Assembly: GCF_029936995.1 (NCBI RefSeq) | Contig: NZ_JAPYRE010000007.1 | Location: 62,001 to 126,000 of the forward strand | Direction: 5' to 3' | DNA: 64,000 nt | Source: Henriciella sp. | Lineage (GTDB): Bacteria; Pseudomonadota; Alphaproteobacteria; Caulobacterales; Hyphomonadaceae | Shown: piece by piece, positions 28,640 to 37,363 of the stretch | Layout: each line of letters starts with the position of its first letter | Numbering within the stretch: the first letter of the stretch is position 1 | Position numbers and translations under genes: made by a program | Notes under the pieces: generated by a model | Databases searched by the model: none | What the model was told of the DNA's origin: nothing | What the model saw: only the letters and a program-made list of their open reading frames with translations

Positions 28640-29322
28640 AACGAACACACATTGTTGGTGCTGGTGCTGCAGCTTTTATAGCCACCGGCCTCTACCTCGC
28701 GACCGAGATGCCGATGACTTCTCCGGCAACGGCGGAGGAAAGCACGGAAGAGGCAGGCACCCCCGACAGCGATCAGAAACGTATTCTTGCCGACATCCAG
28801 AATGATCCACTCGCCCCGACCGTCGAGCCTGAAAACTACGACGTCACCATTGTCATGTATTCAGACTACCAGTGCCCTTATTGCCGGAGGATGCATCCGG
28901 CAATTGAGAGTGTTCTCGAAAGTGATGACAAGGTGCGTGTCGTGTATCGTGACTGGCCAATCTTTGGCGGTCCCTCCGATCGGGCAGCCAAGGCCGCAAT
29001 AGCCTCCCAGTATCAGGACATGCACTTGGAGTTCCATGATGCTCTGATGACCTCCAGCGGCAGCTTTACACAGGCCACAATCCGCCAGGCCGCTGACGAG
29101 GCTGGTGTCGATTGGGAACAGCTGGAGTCAGATATGCAGACCCATAGCGATGAAATCGATGCGCTTCTGGACCGTACGCGCGCCCAAGCCGCGTTGTTAG
29201 GCTTTCAGGGCACGCCCGGCCTTCTTGTTGGATCCAATCGTATTCCAGGAGCCGTCGATGAGGCCATGTTGAGAAATGCAATCGAAGCGGTGCGTACGGA
29301 AAGCGAGTCTAGCAATGATTGA
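28636..29322 (+). CDS. DsbA-family thiol:disulfide interchange protein
   Basis: The 228-residue protein has a signal peptide or anchor (residues about 7-25), an acidic linker, and a DsbA/DsbG-type thioredoxin domain. The motif MYSDYQCPYCRRMHPAI places Cys80 and Cys83, and the cis-Pro is in GFQGTPGLLVGSN. The CPYC dipeptide favours an oxidase or isomerase like DsbA. Its ATG overlaps the stop of the membrane thioredoxin gene. Both lie divergent from the two-component system and probably respond to it. Confidence 0.92.
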   Translation: MKRTHIVGAGAAAFIATGLYLATEMPMTSPATAEESTEEAGTPDSDQKRILADIQNDPLAPTVEPENYDVTIVMYSDYQCPYCRRMHPAIESVLESDDKVRVVYRDWPIFGGPSDRAAKAAIASQYQDMHLEFHDALMTSSGSFTQATIRQAADEAGVDWEQLESDMQTHSDEIDALLDRTRAQAALLGFQGTPGLLVGSNRIPGAVDEAMLRNAIEAVRTESESSND

Positions 29323-29355
29323 TCAGTTCACAGCTCTGAAAGGTGAGGTGCAGCT

Positions 29356-29586
29356 ATGCGCACTCTGATCCATGGTCTGCTGGCCACAGGTCTTTCATTT
29401 GGCTTGTCCCTGACATTCTGGGCCGTCTTCGGCGTTTTCCAGCCAGGCCCGTTCTGGGTTGTCAGCGCTGCCGTAGCTATCGTGGGTTTTCTCGCCGGCC
29501 GCCTATCCTCACGGTATTCCGTCACCGCGATAGCGACAATTCTCCTGCGCTGCGCTGCGTTTGCCATGGCCCTGCTGGCCTCGTAG
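29356..29586 (+). CDS. Small unrecognised membrane protein
   Basis: The 76-residue protein is mostly hydrophobic, with three likely membrane segments (about 7-27, 31-47 and 55-75) separated by a basic turn (RLSSRYS). A GGTGAGG ribosome site sits just upstream. It follows the DsbA-like gene by 33 bases on the same strand, so it is probably part of the redox operon. No family is recognised. Confidence 0.65.
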   Translation: MRTLIHGLLATGLSFGLSLTFWAVFGVFQPGPFWVVSAAVAIVGFLAGRLSSRYSVTAIATILLRCAAFAMALLAS

Positions 29587-29611
29587 CTTCAAGACCTGTC
29601 ATATCAAGAAG

Positions 29612-29640
29612 AAGGGCCGCACCGATGTGGCGCGGCCCTT
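29612..29640 (-). terminator. Intrinsic terminator of the sulfide operon
   Basis: AAGGGCCGC pairs perfectly with GCGGCCCTT across an 11-base loop. On the minus strand the stem is followed by CTTCTTGAT, a T-rich tail. It lies 12 bases beyond the stop of the last operon gene (peroxiredoxin) and may also stop the convergent redox operon. Confidence 0.8.
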
Positions 29641-29652
29641 GGCTTGTGCCTA

Positions 29653-30279
29653 TCAAACCTCCGTCAGGCGCAGATACGGTCGGACTTCATCCCAGCCCTG
29701 GGGAAACAGCGTTCGGGCAGCCTCATTTGTCACTGACGGTGGAATGATCACTTTGCTGCCGGGCAGCCAGTCCGCCGGCGTGGCGACCTTGTACTTGTCG
29801 CCGGTCTGCAGAGCGTCGATCACCCGCAGGATTTCGTCGAAGTTCCGACCAACGCTCATCGGGTAGGTCATTGTAAGACGGATCTTCTTGTTCGGATCGA
29901 TGATGAAGACGGAGCGGACGGCAGCTGTCTCGCTCTCACCAGGATGGATCATTTCATAAGCCTGGGCAACCTTGTGTTCGGTATCGGCGATGATCGGGAA
30001 AGCGAGGTCTGTATTCTGGGTCTCATTGACATCATCGATCCATTTGATGTGCTCTTGGACACTATCGGTCGACAGTCCCAGTGGCTTGGTATTGCGCCTG
30101 TCAAACTGATCGGCCAGCTGCGATGTACGGCCCATTTCTGTCGTGCAGACGGGCGTGAAGTCAGCCGGGTGGCTGAACAGGAAGACCCAGCTGTCACCCG
30201 CCCATTCATGGAAGGAGATATCGCCTTTCGTCGTCGGTATAGTGAAGTCCGGCGCTGTATCACCAATTCTCAAAGACAT
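29653..30279 (-). CDS. Peroxiredoxin, 1-Cys Prx6-type
   Basis: The 208-residue protein opens SLRIGDTAPDFTIPTTKGDI and has the peroxidatic motif HPADFTPVCTTEMG, with Cys in the Prx6 context. The family's C-terminal region GWDEVRPYLRLTE is present. No resolving Cys is obvious. It reduces peroxides; Prx6-like enzymes can also act on hydropersulfide species. The ATG at 30279 is chosen by family alignment, since 63 upstream codons have no similarity. It ends the minus-strand sulfur operon, just before the terminator. A second Prx6-type gene starts the same operon. Confidence 0.9.
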   Translation of the reverse strand: MSLRIGDTAPDFTIPTTKGDISFHEWAGDSWVFLFSHPADFTPVCTTEMGRTSQLADQFDRRNTKPLGLSTDSVQEHIKWIDDVNETQNTDLAFPIIADTEHKVAQAYEMIHPGESETAAVRSVFIIDPNKKIRLTMTYPMSVGRNFDEILRVIDALQTGDKYKVATPADWLPGSKVIIPPSVTNEAARTLFPQGWDEVRPYLRLTEV

Positions 30280-30332
30280 GACACGGTCCTTTTCTGTTAA
30301 GTGTCTATGGGAGGAAATCTGTTTGCTATTTG

Positions 30333-31703
30333 TCAGGCCACGCTGCTTTTCGTGGGGCGTTCCTCTGCGGTCCACGCTGAATAGGACCCCATGAAGACGT
30401 CCACTCCGCTCTGGCCGCATCGCTTCAGAGCCGACGCCGCGAGCGTGGCGCGGGCACCACTGCCGCACATGACCGTGACACGAGCAGGAAGCACAGGCCC
30501 ATCACAGGCGGCAAGGACATCTCCGGCATAGCAATGCCGCGCCCCTGCAATGTGGCCGGCCTCGAACTCGTCGATCGAGCGCACATCCAGCAGCGCCCAG
30601 TCCTGCTTGTTCTCAAGACGCTGGGCCACCTCGACCGCATCTACAATCGGGATCGCACCGAGTTTTTCGCCGCCGGCCGCCATGCCCACCGGCGCAAGCG
30701 CGGCGCCGACAATTTTATCGAACCCGATCCGGCAGAGATGCCGTGATGCAACTTCGGCTTCTTCCACGGACTCCGCTATCAGGGCGATGCTGTCGTCGCG
30801 ACCAAGAAACCATCCGCCGAAAGCCGCGATCATCGAGACCGGAAGCGCCTGGCTCCCTTCGATATGACCGCCAAGATAAGCCAGCACAGAACGGACATCG
30901 AGAAGATGTCGAGGCGCCTTCTGCCTGAGGGCCGAAAGCGGCAGCATCTGTAGGGACGCAGGGGCAGTGCAGGCCGGCGCACCGCTAAGGTTTAACTGTT
31001 CCATCAGCCTGAAATATGGTGGCTGATAATGATGCTCGGCTGTCTTGGCAGCGATGAACGCCTCGCGGCTTTCAATCTGCAGGCGCGGATTGTTGCGCCG
31101 CTCATGCCCAATCGTGGAGAATTCCCGCGCAGCCATGCCGGATCCGCAGACAGAGCCTGCCCCATGCGCCGGGTAGAGGATTGTTTGGTCGCCAAGTGCG
31201 AGCAATTTCTGCAAACTGTCATGGAGCTTGCCGGCAACCTCTTCGGCCCGATCTGGGTAGAAATCGGTGCGTCCGACATCGCCGACAAACAGGGCGTCAC
31301 CCGTAAATACGCCGACAGCGCCGTCGGTATATCCATCGTCAAGAATAACGATGGATATGGAATCATCCGTATGCCCCGGTGTTTCCAGAACTTTGAGTGT
31401 CAGCGTGCCTATGTCCGCGGAGAAGCCCTCGGTTACTGTCCCGGCGTAAGGGATTTTTCCTGCTGCATTCGGGCCGTGATAGACCGTGGCTCCAGTAACA
31501 TCCGCCAGCGCGCGTGCACCGGAAACGAGATCCTCATTGCGGTGTGTCTCGAAAATGTGGGCAATGCGAACGCCATTGGCACGGGCGATATCAAGGTAGA
31601 TGCCTATGTCACGGCGCGGATCGATCACCGCAGCCAAGCCGCCATCGCCCAGGATATAGGAAAAATGAGCGAGGCCTTCTGTCTTAATCTGTCTGAGAAA
31701 CAT
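30333..31703 (-). CDS. MBL-fold hydrolase with two C-terminal rhodanese domains
   Basis: The 456-residue protein has an N-terminal metallo-beta-lactamase fold (about 1-250) followed by two rhodanese domains. The canonical THxHxDH metal site is replaced by ETHRNED at 52-58, while the later ligands PGHTDDS, FTGDALFVGD and PAHGAG are conserved. In the first rhodanese domain the catalytic Cys position is lost (ALIAESVEE). The second keeps it as Cys413 in MCGSGARA. Relatives oxidise or transfer persulfide sulfur; this subgroup may not be a dioxygenase. It lies in the sulfide operon between the SulP gene and the terminal peroxiredoxin. Confidence 0.85.
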   Translation of the reverse strand: MFLRQIKTEGLAHFSYILGDGGLAAVIDPRRDIGIYLDIARANGVRIAHIFETHRNEDLVSGARALADVTGATVYHGPNAAGKIPYAGTVTEGFSADIGTLTLKVLETPGHTDDSISIVILDDGYTDGAVGVFTGDALFVGDVGRTDFYPDRAEEVAGKLHDSLQKLLALGDQTILYPAHGAGSVCGSGMAAREFSTIGHERRNNPRLQIESREAFIAAKTAEHHYQPPYFRLMEQLNLSGAPACTAPASLQMLPLSALRQKAPRHLLDVRSVLAYLGGHIEGSQALPVSMIAAFGGWFLGRDDSIALIAESVEEAEVASRHLCRIGFDKIVGAALAPVGMAAGGEKLGAIPIVDAVEVAQRLENKQDWALLDVRSIDEFEAGHIAGARHCYAGDVLAACDGPVLPARVTVMCGSGARATLAASALKRCGQSGVDVFMGSYSAWTAEERPTKSSVA

Positions 31704-31732
31704 TCTGATTTTCCTTGATTGGGGTGAAGTTG

Positions 31733-33541
31733 CTAGGCGCGTTCGAGGCCGGCCATTCTCAACGATGGACAAGGAATGGCATCCGGCGTGGTCGTCTTTG
31801 CGTCGCGGCTGAAAGCCATCTGGACAGTTTCAAGGTCCAGATCCTCCATTGCGTCGTATGTGTTGAGGTACACATTACCGGTCAGCTCCTCGAGGAAATG
31901 CGAGCGTTTCAGCCGGTCCATGACCGGCCCTTTCACTTCAGACAAGTGGAGCGTGACATCCGCATCCTTCAGGCGAAGATTGATCGCTTCGAGACTTTCC
32001 AGCCCACTCGCATCAATCCGGTTCACAGCCGGACACATAAGCACAAGATGCTCCAGGTCCGGCCGGTTACTGAGCACACAGTAAACGGTGTCTTCCAGAA
32101 AACGGGCATTTGCAAAGTACAGGCTCTCATCGATCCGAATGATGAGTACCTGGTCCGAAATCACGACACTGTGGCGGTTCACATTGCGGAAGTGGTGCGT
32201 GCCCGGCATCTGTCCGACCAGCGCGAAATGTGGACGGCTGGTATTGTAGAGATGCAGGAAGAGCGACAGCGCTACGCCGGTCGTCACACCAAGTTCAACA
32301 CCCGAGAGTAGCGTCACCAAAATTGTCGCCGCCATGGCCGCGAAGTCGGACCGCGAATAGGTCCAGACCTGCCATATGGCCTTGAGGTCGACGAGGGACA
32401 GCACTGCAACGATGATCGTTGCGGCAAGTACAGCCTGCGGCAGGAAATAGAGATACGGCGTCAGGAAGAGTGTCGCGAGGGCGATGCCGACCGCCGTGAA
32501 TGCGCCTGCCGCTGGCGTTTCGGCCCCGGCGTCGAAGTTCACGGCTGAACGGGCGAGCCCCCCGGTGACCGGATACCCGCTCGAAATGCCGGCGGTCATA
32601 CTGGCAGCCCCCAGGCCGATAAGCTCCTGGTTCGGGTCGACGCGCTGACGGCGCTTGGCGGCAAGCGTTTTGGCAACCGAAGTGGACTCGACGAAACCAA
32701 TCAGGCTGATCAGTGCGGCCGACCCGACAAGCTGCATCCACACATCCCGGTCAAAGGCAGGCAACCCGATAGACGGCAGGTCGCGCGGCACTTCTCTGAG
32801 AATACGCACCCCCTCCTCGTCGAGGCGCAGCAGGGCCACGGCGAGTATACTTGCAATGACGGCAAAGACCGGCCCTGTCCGGGTCAGGATGGCGGCAGCT
32901 TTTTCAGGCAATCCAGCCTTAATGAGAGCTGGCTTCAGATACTTGCGTGAGCCGAACAGGAAAATGAGTGACGCAACCCCGATGATCAGGGTTGGAAAAT
33001 TGATATCGTCAAGACTCGCGCCGAGCTCTATCACAATCTCGAAAAGATTGTGTCCGCCCGCCTCGACACCAAGGATGTGCTTGAGCTGGGAGGCCGCGAT
33101 GATAATGCCCGATGCGGTAATGAAGCCGGACACCACAGGGTGGCTCAGAAAATTCGCCAGGAAACCCATCCGGAACAGGCCAAGCACCAGAAGAATCACC
33201 CCCGACAGGAAGGCGAGGATCAGCGCCGCCTGTATGTAGGCCTCCGACCCCTGCGCGGCGACCTTTCCCGCCGCGGCGGCCGTCATCAGCGAGAGGATCG
33301 CGACAGGCCCGACCGCCAGCGTCCGGCTGGTCCCGAAGAGTGCATAGGCAATGAGCGGCAGGATGGACGCATAAAGCCCGATAACGGGTGGCAGTCCCGC
33401 CAGCATCGCATAGGCGAGAGATTGCGGGATCAGCATGATCGTGACGATCACCGCCGCGATCAGGTCATTGACCAGCGTTTCGCGGCGGTAGTCGCGCCCC
33501 CATTCGAGGATCGGCAGATAGCGGGATGGGCGGAACACCAT
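31733..33541 (-). CDS. SulP-family anion transporter with STAS domain
   Basis: The 602-residue protein has the SulP N-terminal sequence LIAAVIVTIMLIPQSLAYAMLAGLPPVIGLYASILP. About eleven to fourteen membrane segments follow, then a C-terminal STAS domain (about residues 450-570) with the VLMCPAVNRIDASGLESLE signature. SulP proteins move sulfate, bicarbonate or other anions. In this operon it could export sulfate, sulfite or thiosulfate made from sulfide, or import sulfate; direction is not visible. It begins 5 bases after the SQR stop. Confidence 0.9.
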   Translation of the reverse strand: MVFRPSRYLPILEWGRDYRRETLVNDLIAAVIVTIMLIPQSLAYAMLAGLPPVIGLYASILPLIAYALFGTSRTLAVGPVAILSLMTAAAAGKVAAQGSEAYIQAALILAFLSGVILLVLGLFRMGFLANFLSHPVVSGFITASGIIIAASQLKHILGVEAGGHNLFEIVIELGASLDDINFPTLIIGVASLIFLFGSRKYLKPALIKAGLPEKAAAILTRTGPVFAVIASILAVALLRLDEEGVRILREVPRDLPSIGLPAFDRDVWMQLVGSAALISLIGFVESTSVAKTLAAKRRQRVDPNQELIGLGAASMTAGISSGYPVTGGLARSAVNFDAGAETPAAGAFTAVGIALATLFLTPYLYFLPQAVLAATIIVAVLSLVDLKAIWQVWTYSRSDFAAMAATILVTLLSGVELGVTTGVALSLFLHLYNTSRPHFALVGQMPGTHHFRNVNRHSVVISDQVLIIRIDESLYFANARFLEDTVYCVLSNRPDLEHLVLMCPAVNRIDASGLESLEAINLRLKDADVTLHLSEVKGPVMDRLKRSHFLEELTGNVYLNTYDAMEDLDLETVQMAFSRDAKTTTPDAIPCPSLRMAGLERA

Positions 33542-33546
33542 TCGGG

Positions 33547-35289
33547 TCAGGCCGCCTTGCCTGTCGTGTCGTTGCCATCTCCAGCATCCTGAGCCTCATG
33601 TGCGGCCGGACGATGCGGCAGCACTTCATGGGTCACGAGCGTTTCCTTGCCCCGCAACATCATGTCGAAATAAATCCAGGGCAGCATCTTCTCTTTCAGG
33701 AACCAGGCCGCACGCGTCGGCCTCTCTCCATTCAACATCCACTTGGGCAAGGTCGGCTCAAGTTTTCCGCCATAAGCAAATTCGGCCAGCACGATCTTGC
33801 CACGCTCCACTGTCAGCGGACACGAGCCATACCCGCTATAAACAGCCGTGGGCGCCTGGCCATCGAGTGCGCGGACGACGTTGTGAGCGGCGACAGGCGC
33901 CTGCTTGCGCACGGCGGCCGCCGTCTTGGCGTTGGGCGTGGACCCGGCATCGCCGAGGCCGAAAACATTGCCATACTGTTTGTGCTGCAAGGTCTCTGCA
34001 TCGACGTCGACCCATCCGGCATCATTGGCCAGCGGGCTTTTCGCGACGAAATCGAGCGCTGTCTGCGGCGGGCAGACATGCAGCATGTCGAAGGAGTGTT
34101 CCTGCCGGGTCACATTGCCCTCGGCATCCTTTACATCGAACCAGGCTTTTTTCGCAGGGCCATCGACCGCGACGAGCGTCTGATTGAAAGCGAGATCAAT
34201 GCCATAGGCTTTGATGTATTCCATCAGCGCCGGGACATATTCCTTCACACCGAAAAGAACGCCACCCGCATTGTGGAAGCTGACGTCGATATCCTTCAGG
34301 ACACCGCGCCTCTTCCAGGCATCGCAGGCAAGGTACATCGCCTTCTGCGGGGCGCCCGCACACTTGATCGGCATCGGCGGCTGCGTGAAGAGCGCTTTGC
34401 CCCCCCTCAGTGACTGAACCAGCTCCCAGGTATAAGGTGCCATGTCGAACAGATAGTTCGAGGTAACGCCATTCTTGCCGAGCGTATCGCGCAACCCCTC
34501 GACACCTTCCCAGTCCAGTTTAAGGCCGGGCGCCACCACAAGAATGCGATAGCCGATGCGCGTTCCATCCTCGAGGACGACCTGATTGCGGTCAGGCTCG
34601 AAACCCGTACAGGCCGACCGGATCCACTTCACACCTTCAGGCATGAGCGAGTCCATTGGCCGCTCGGTCTGCTTGCGGCTGAAGACCCCGCCGCCGACAA
34701 GCGTCCATCCTGGCTGATAATAATGCTCTGTCTTCGGCTCGACGATGGCGGTATCGGTCTCGCCACGCCGCTTGAGAATGCTGGAAGCCGTCGAAATGCC
34801 CGCTGCGCCGCCGCCGATAATCAGCACGTCATGAATGCGTGAAGCACGCGCGCCGACTGAACTGCCCGCAGCATTTTCCGCCGAAAGACGATCTTTCAAC
34901 CCTGATATATCATAGCCGGCATCCGACGCCGTTTTGAGGATTGAGTCCGCAGACAGGTGGCCTGCCTGTAACAGGGCCCAAAGGCTGACGGATCGTGTGC
35001 CCGTGCGGCAATAGGCCAGCACCGGGGCGGGCAGTTCACGCATGGCTGTCGCGAAATTCGATACGTCGGCCCGGGTGATGTCACCTGGCGTGACAGGTAT
35101 ATATCGGACATTGAGCCCATGCCTTTCTGCTGCCGCAAAAATCTCCTCGTGATTGGGTTGCTCGCTCGCTTCGCCATCAGGCCGGTTGATGAGGATGGCG
35201 CGATAGCCTTTCGAGGCGGCCAGGCCGACATCCTGCGCGGTAAGCTGGGGTGACACCGAAAAGTCCGGCGCAATAGTCTTGATATCCAT
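33547..35289 (-). CDS. Sulfide:quinone oxidoreductase fused to an N-terminal DUF442/phosphatase-like domain
   Basis: The 580-residue protein joins two domains. Residues about 1-115 form a DUF442 protein-tyrosine-phosphatase-like domain with the Cys-X5-Arg loop YCRTGTRS (Cys94-Arg99). From about 150 it is a flavoprotein with VLIIGGGAAGIS (GxGxxG at 158-163), an ATP-like VVAPG loop, and SQR cysteines in PIKCAGAPQKAMY and HVCPPQT. SQR oxidises sulfide to persulfide or polysulfide and passes electrons to quinone at the inner membrane. The Blh-type domain is usually encoded separately in BigR operons; here it is on the SQR chain. The persulfide dioxygenase precedes it by 33 bases. Confidence 0.92.
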   Translation of the reverse strand: MDIKTIAPDFSVSPQLTAQDVGLAASKGYRAILINRPDGEASEQPNHEEIFAAAERHGLNVRYIPVTPGDITRADVSNFATAMRELPAPVLAYCRTGTRSVSLWALLQAGHLSADSILKTASDAGYDISGLKDRLSAENAAGSSVGARASRIHDVLIIGGGAAGISTASSILKRRGETDTAIVEPKTEHYYQPGWTLVGGGVFSRKQTERPMDSLMPEGVKWIRSACTGFEPDRNQVVLEDGTRIGYRILVVAPGLKLDWEGVEGLRDTLGKNGVTSNYLFDMAPYTWELVQSLRGGKALFTQPPMPIKCAGAPQKAMYLACDAWKRRGVLKDIDVSFHNAGGVLFGVKEYVPALMEYIKAYGIDLAFNQTLVAVDGPAKKAWFDVKDAEGNVTRQEHSFDMLHVCPPQTALDFVAKSPLANDAGWVDVDAETLQHKQYGNVFGLGDAGSTPNAKTAAAVRKQAPVAAHNVVRALDGQAPTAVYSGYGSCPLTVERGKIVLAEFAYGGKLEPTLPKWMLNGERPTRAAWFLKEKMLPWIYFDMMLRGKETLVTHEVLPHRPAAHEAQDAGDGNDTTGKAA

Positions 35290-35322
35290 TGGGTCGTCCT
35301 CCCGCTTCAGGATTACCGGCTA

Positions 35323-36189
35323 TTACAGTGCGTTGATGGGTAGCTTCATGTAGATCTTGCCATTCGGCTCGGCGGGCGGCATTTCACCTGCACGCATATT
35401 GATCTGAACCGATGGCAGGATCAGCTTCGGCATGGAAAGCGTTGCATCACGCTCGGTGCGCATCTTTACGAAATCCTCGCGCGATGTGCCTTGCTTGACA
35501 TGCTTGTTGGAGTGTTTCTCTTCGCCGATCGTCGTCTCCCAGACATAGTCGTCGCGCCCCGGCGCCTTGTAATCGTGGCACAGGAAGATGCGCGTCTCAT
35601 CCGGAAGCGCAAACAGCTTCTGGATCGAGTCATAGAGCGTGCCGGCATCCCCGCCGGGAAAGTCGCAGCGCGCGGTGCCGAAGTCCGGCATGAAGATCGT
35701 ATCGCCGACGAAAACAGCATCGCCGATGACATGGCTCATGCAGGCAGGCGTATGGCCCGGTGTGTGGATCGCCTTCGCCTCAATCGAGCCGAGCCTGTAG
35801 GTCTCGCCATCCTTGAAGAGATGATCGAACTGGCTGCCATCGGTGTGGAACGCCTGTCCTTCATTGAAAATCTCGCCGAAAACCTTCTGGACAGTGGCGA
35901 TATGTTCGCCGATCCCTGTTTGTCCGCCAAGCTGTTCGCGAACATAGGGCGTCGCGGTCAAGTGGTCGGCATGGACATGGGTATCGATCACCCATTCAAC
36001 CTCCAGGCCCTTCTCCCTGACGAAGGCGATCAGCCTGTCAGCCGAGTCTGTTTTCGTGCGGCCCGAAGCCTGGTCAAAGTCCAGTAATGCATCGATGACG
36101 GCGGCCTTCTCGGTCGCGGGGTCCCAGACGACGTAACTGATCGTGTTTGTGGTGTCGTCGAAGAACCCTTGAACGGTGGGTGTGTTCAT
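35323..36189 (-). CDS. Persulfide dioxygenase (ETHE1/Blh type), MBL fold
   Basis: The 288-residue protein carries the complete MBL metal site THVHADH (70-76). The second His is in IHTPGHTPACMSHV, the Asp in VFVGDTIFMPDFGTARCDFPGG, and the last His in FLCHDYKAPGRDD. DFGTARCDFPGG and the iron-coordinating pattern match ETHE1-like persulfide dioxygenases. They oxidise glutathione or sulfane persulfide to sulfite with O2. It is directly downstream of the ArsR/BigR-type regulator and upstream of the SQR, so sulfide would pass from SQR to this enzyme. The ATG at 36189 is the family-consistent start. Confidence 0.93.
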   Translation of the reverse strand: MNTPTVQGFFDDTTNTISYVVWDPATEKAAVIDALLDFDQASGRTKTDSADRLIAFVREKGLEVEWVIDTHVHADHLTATPYVREQLGGQTGIGEHIATVQKVFGEIFNEGQAFHTDGSQFDHLFKDGETYRLGSIEAKAIHTPGHTPACMSHVIGDAVFVGDTIFMPDFGTARCDFPGGDAGTLYDSIQKLFALPDETRIFLCHDYKAPGRDDYVWETTIGEEKHSNKHVKQGTSREDFVKMRTERDATLSMPKLILPSVQINMRAGEMPPAEPNGKIYMKLPINAL

Positions 36190-36205
36190 GGGTCTGTTCC
36201 TTCTT

Positions 36206-36610
36206 TCAGTTGAGAACACGGGCAAAATGGCCCGAGCCATCGCTTAAATTCTTCTGAATGAACCCCTCCCGCGCGACACGGCCGAGCGGCTTCGCGCCAG
36301 GGACGACCTTGTCGAGCATGACAGCGCAAAGCGCATCGACCATGGCGCCGGCGCGTGAGGCGTCCGACAGCCTGTAATAGATGGACTTCGCTTCGCGCCG
36401 GGTTTCCACCAGACCCTCCTCGCGCAGCTTGGAGAGTTCGCGCGAGAGGCGCGGCTGGCGGATCCCGATCGCCTCTTCGATCTCACTGACCGAGAGCTCA
36501 GTATCGCGCAGCTGACAACAGATCATCAGGCGGACCGGATGCGCCAGCGCCTTTAGCAGCATTGTCGTGTCTTCGGCCAAAGGCAGCATGTCCTCGTTGT
36601 CCGGTGTCAT
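36206..36610 (-). CDS. ArsR-family repressor, BigR/SqrR-like persulfide sensor
   Basis: The 134-residue protein has an ArsR winged helix (LLKALAHPVRLMICCQL, then the recognition helix IGIRQPRLSRELSKLREEGLVETR). Cysteines sit at 31/32 and 95, matching the two sensing cysteines of BigR/SqrR, which form a disulfide or persulfide bridge and release DNA. In Agrobacterium and Rhodobacter such repressors control persulfide dioxygenase and SQR genes. Here the gene lies inside the operon it should regulate. Its ATG overlaps the upstream peroxiredoxin stop by 4 bases. Confidence 0.9.
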   Translation of the reverse strand: MTPDNEDMLPLAEDTTMLLKALAHPVRLMICCQLRDTELSVSEIEEAIGIRQPRLSRELSKLREEGLVETRREAKSIYYRLSDASRAGAMVDALCAVMLDKVVPGAKPLGRVAREGFIQKNLSDGSGHFARVLN

Positions 36611-37275
36611 TGATCCACTCCCCGGAGCGTATAGTACCAGGCTGCGCCATCTCCGGTGCTACGGGCGTCGGCCTCATGCATGTTGCTCGGCGCTGACAGA
36701 ACGGGACGATCGCCGGGCATCCACCCTTCCGGCGTGGACACGTTGTCCGTGTCCGATGTCTGAAGTGCAGCGAGGACGCGGAGAATTTCTCCGACCGAAC
36801 GGCCCACCGCCAACGGATAATGAACCATCGCACGGATCACGCCTTGAGGATCGATGAAAAAGACCGACCGGACAGACGCCGTGGAGTCTGACTCGTCATG
36901 GATCATCCCGTAAGCCCGGGCAATCGACATCGAAATGTCCTCGATGATGGGAAAGGAGATGCGCACATCGAAACGCGCCTCGATATCCTTCACCCAGGCG
37001 AGATGGGCATACAGGCTGTCGACCGACAGGCCGAGCAGGTCGCACTCCAGATCATTAAACCGCTCGATCTGCTTCTGAAACGCGATGAATTCCGAGGTGC
37101 AGACCGGCGTGAAGTCAGCCGGATGCGAGAAAAAGACCAGCCAGCGCCCCCGATAGCCGGACAGCTGGACCGAGCCTTCTGTGGTCCGCGCAACAAAATC
37201 CGGCGCCGTCGCCCCGATACGGGCAGAGGGCAGTTTCGCGTCGTCCGTGCGGGAAAGATCCATTGTGTCGCTCAT
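36607..37275 (-). CDS. Peroxiredoxin, Prx6-like, first gene of the sulfide operon
   Basis: The 222-residue protein, from the ATG at 37275, has RIGATAPDFVARTTEGSVQ, the peroxidatic motif HPADFTPVCTSEFIAF and the Prx6 signature IRAMVHYPLAVGRSVGEILR. No downstream resolving Cys is evident. It should reduce peroxide or persulfide species in the cytosol. It shares the operon with a second Prx6-type gene at its other end; the two differ clearly, so this is not a recent duplication. A stop-start overlap couples it to the ArsR-family gene. Confidence 0.9.
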   Translation of the reverse strand: MSDTMDLSRTDDAKLPSARIGATAPDFVARTTEGSVQLSGYRGRWLVFFSHPADFTPVCTSEFIAFQKQIERFNDLECDLLGLSVDSLYAHLAWVKDIEARFDVRISFPIIEDISMSIARAYGMIHDESDSTASVRSVFFIDPQGVIRAMVHYPLAVGRSVGEILRVLAALQTSDTDNVSTPEGWMPGDRPVLSAPSNMHEADARSTGDGAAWYYTLRGVDQ

Positions 37276-37363
37276 CAGATAATCCTTGATTGCCAATTTA
37301 CATATTACATTATACAGATGTGTCAATTGATTTGATCTGGCTATCCACCACGGAGAGACAAGT
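37276..37363. promoter_or_regulatory. Divergent promoter of the sulfide operon and YeeE/YedE genes
   Basis: This AT-rich gap separates the minus-strand operon from the plus-strand transporters. A TTGACA-like -35 on the minus strand lies at 37321-37326, and TATAAT (minus) at 37309-37314 is too close to it to be its -10. The imperfect ACAT...ATGT symmetry around 37300-37321 could be a repressor site. This is the natural place for the operator of the ArsR/BigR-type regulator. Confidence 0.4.
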
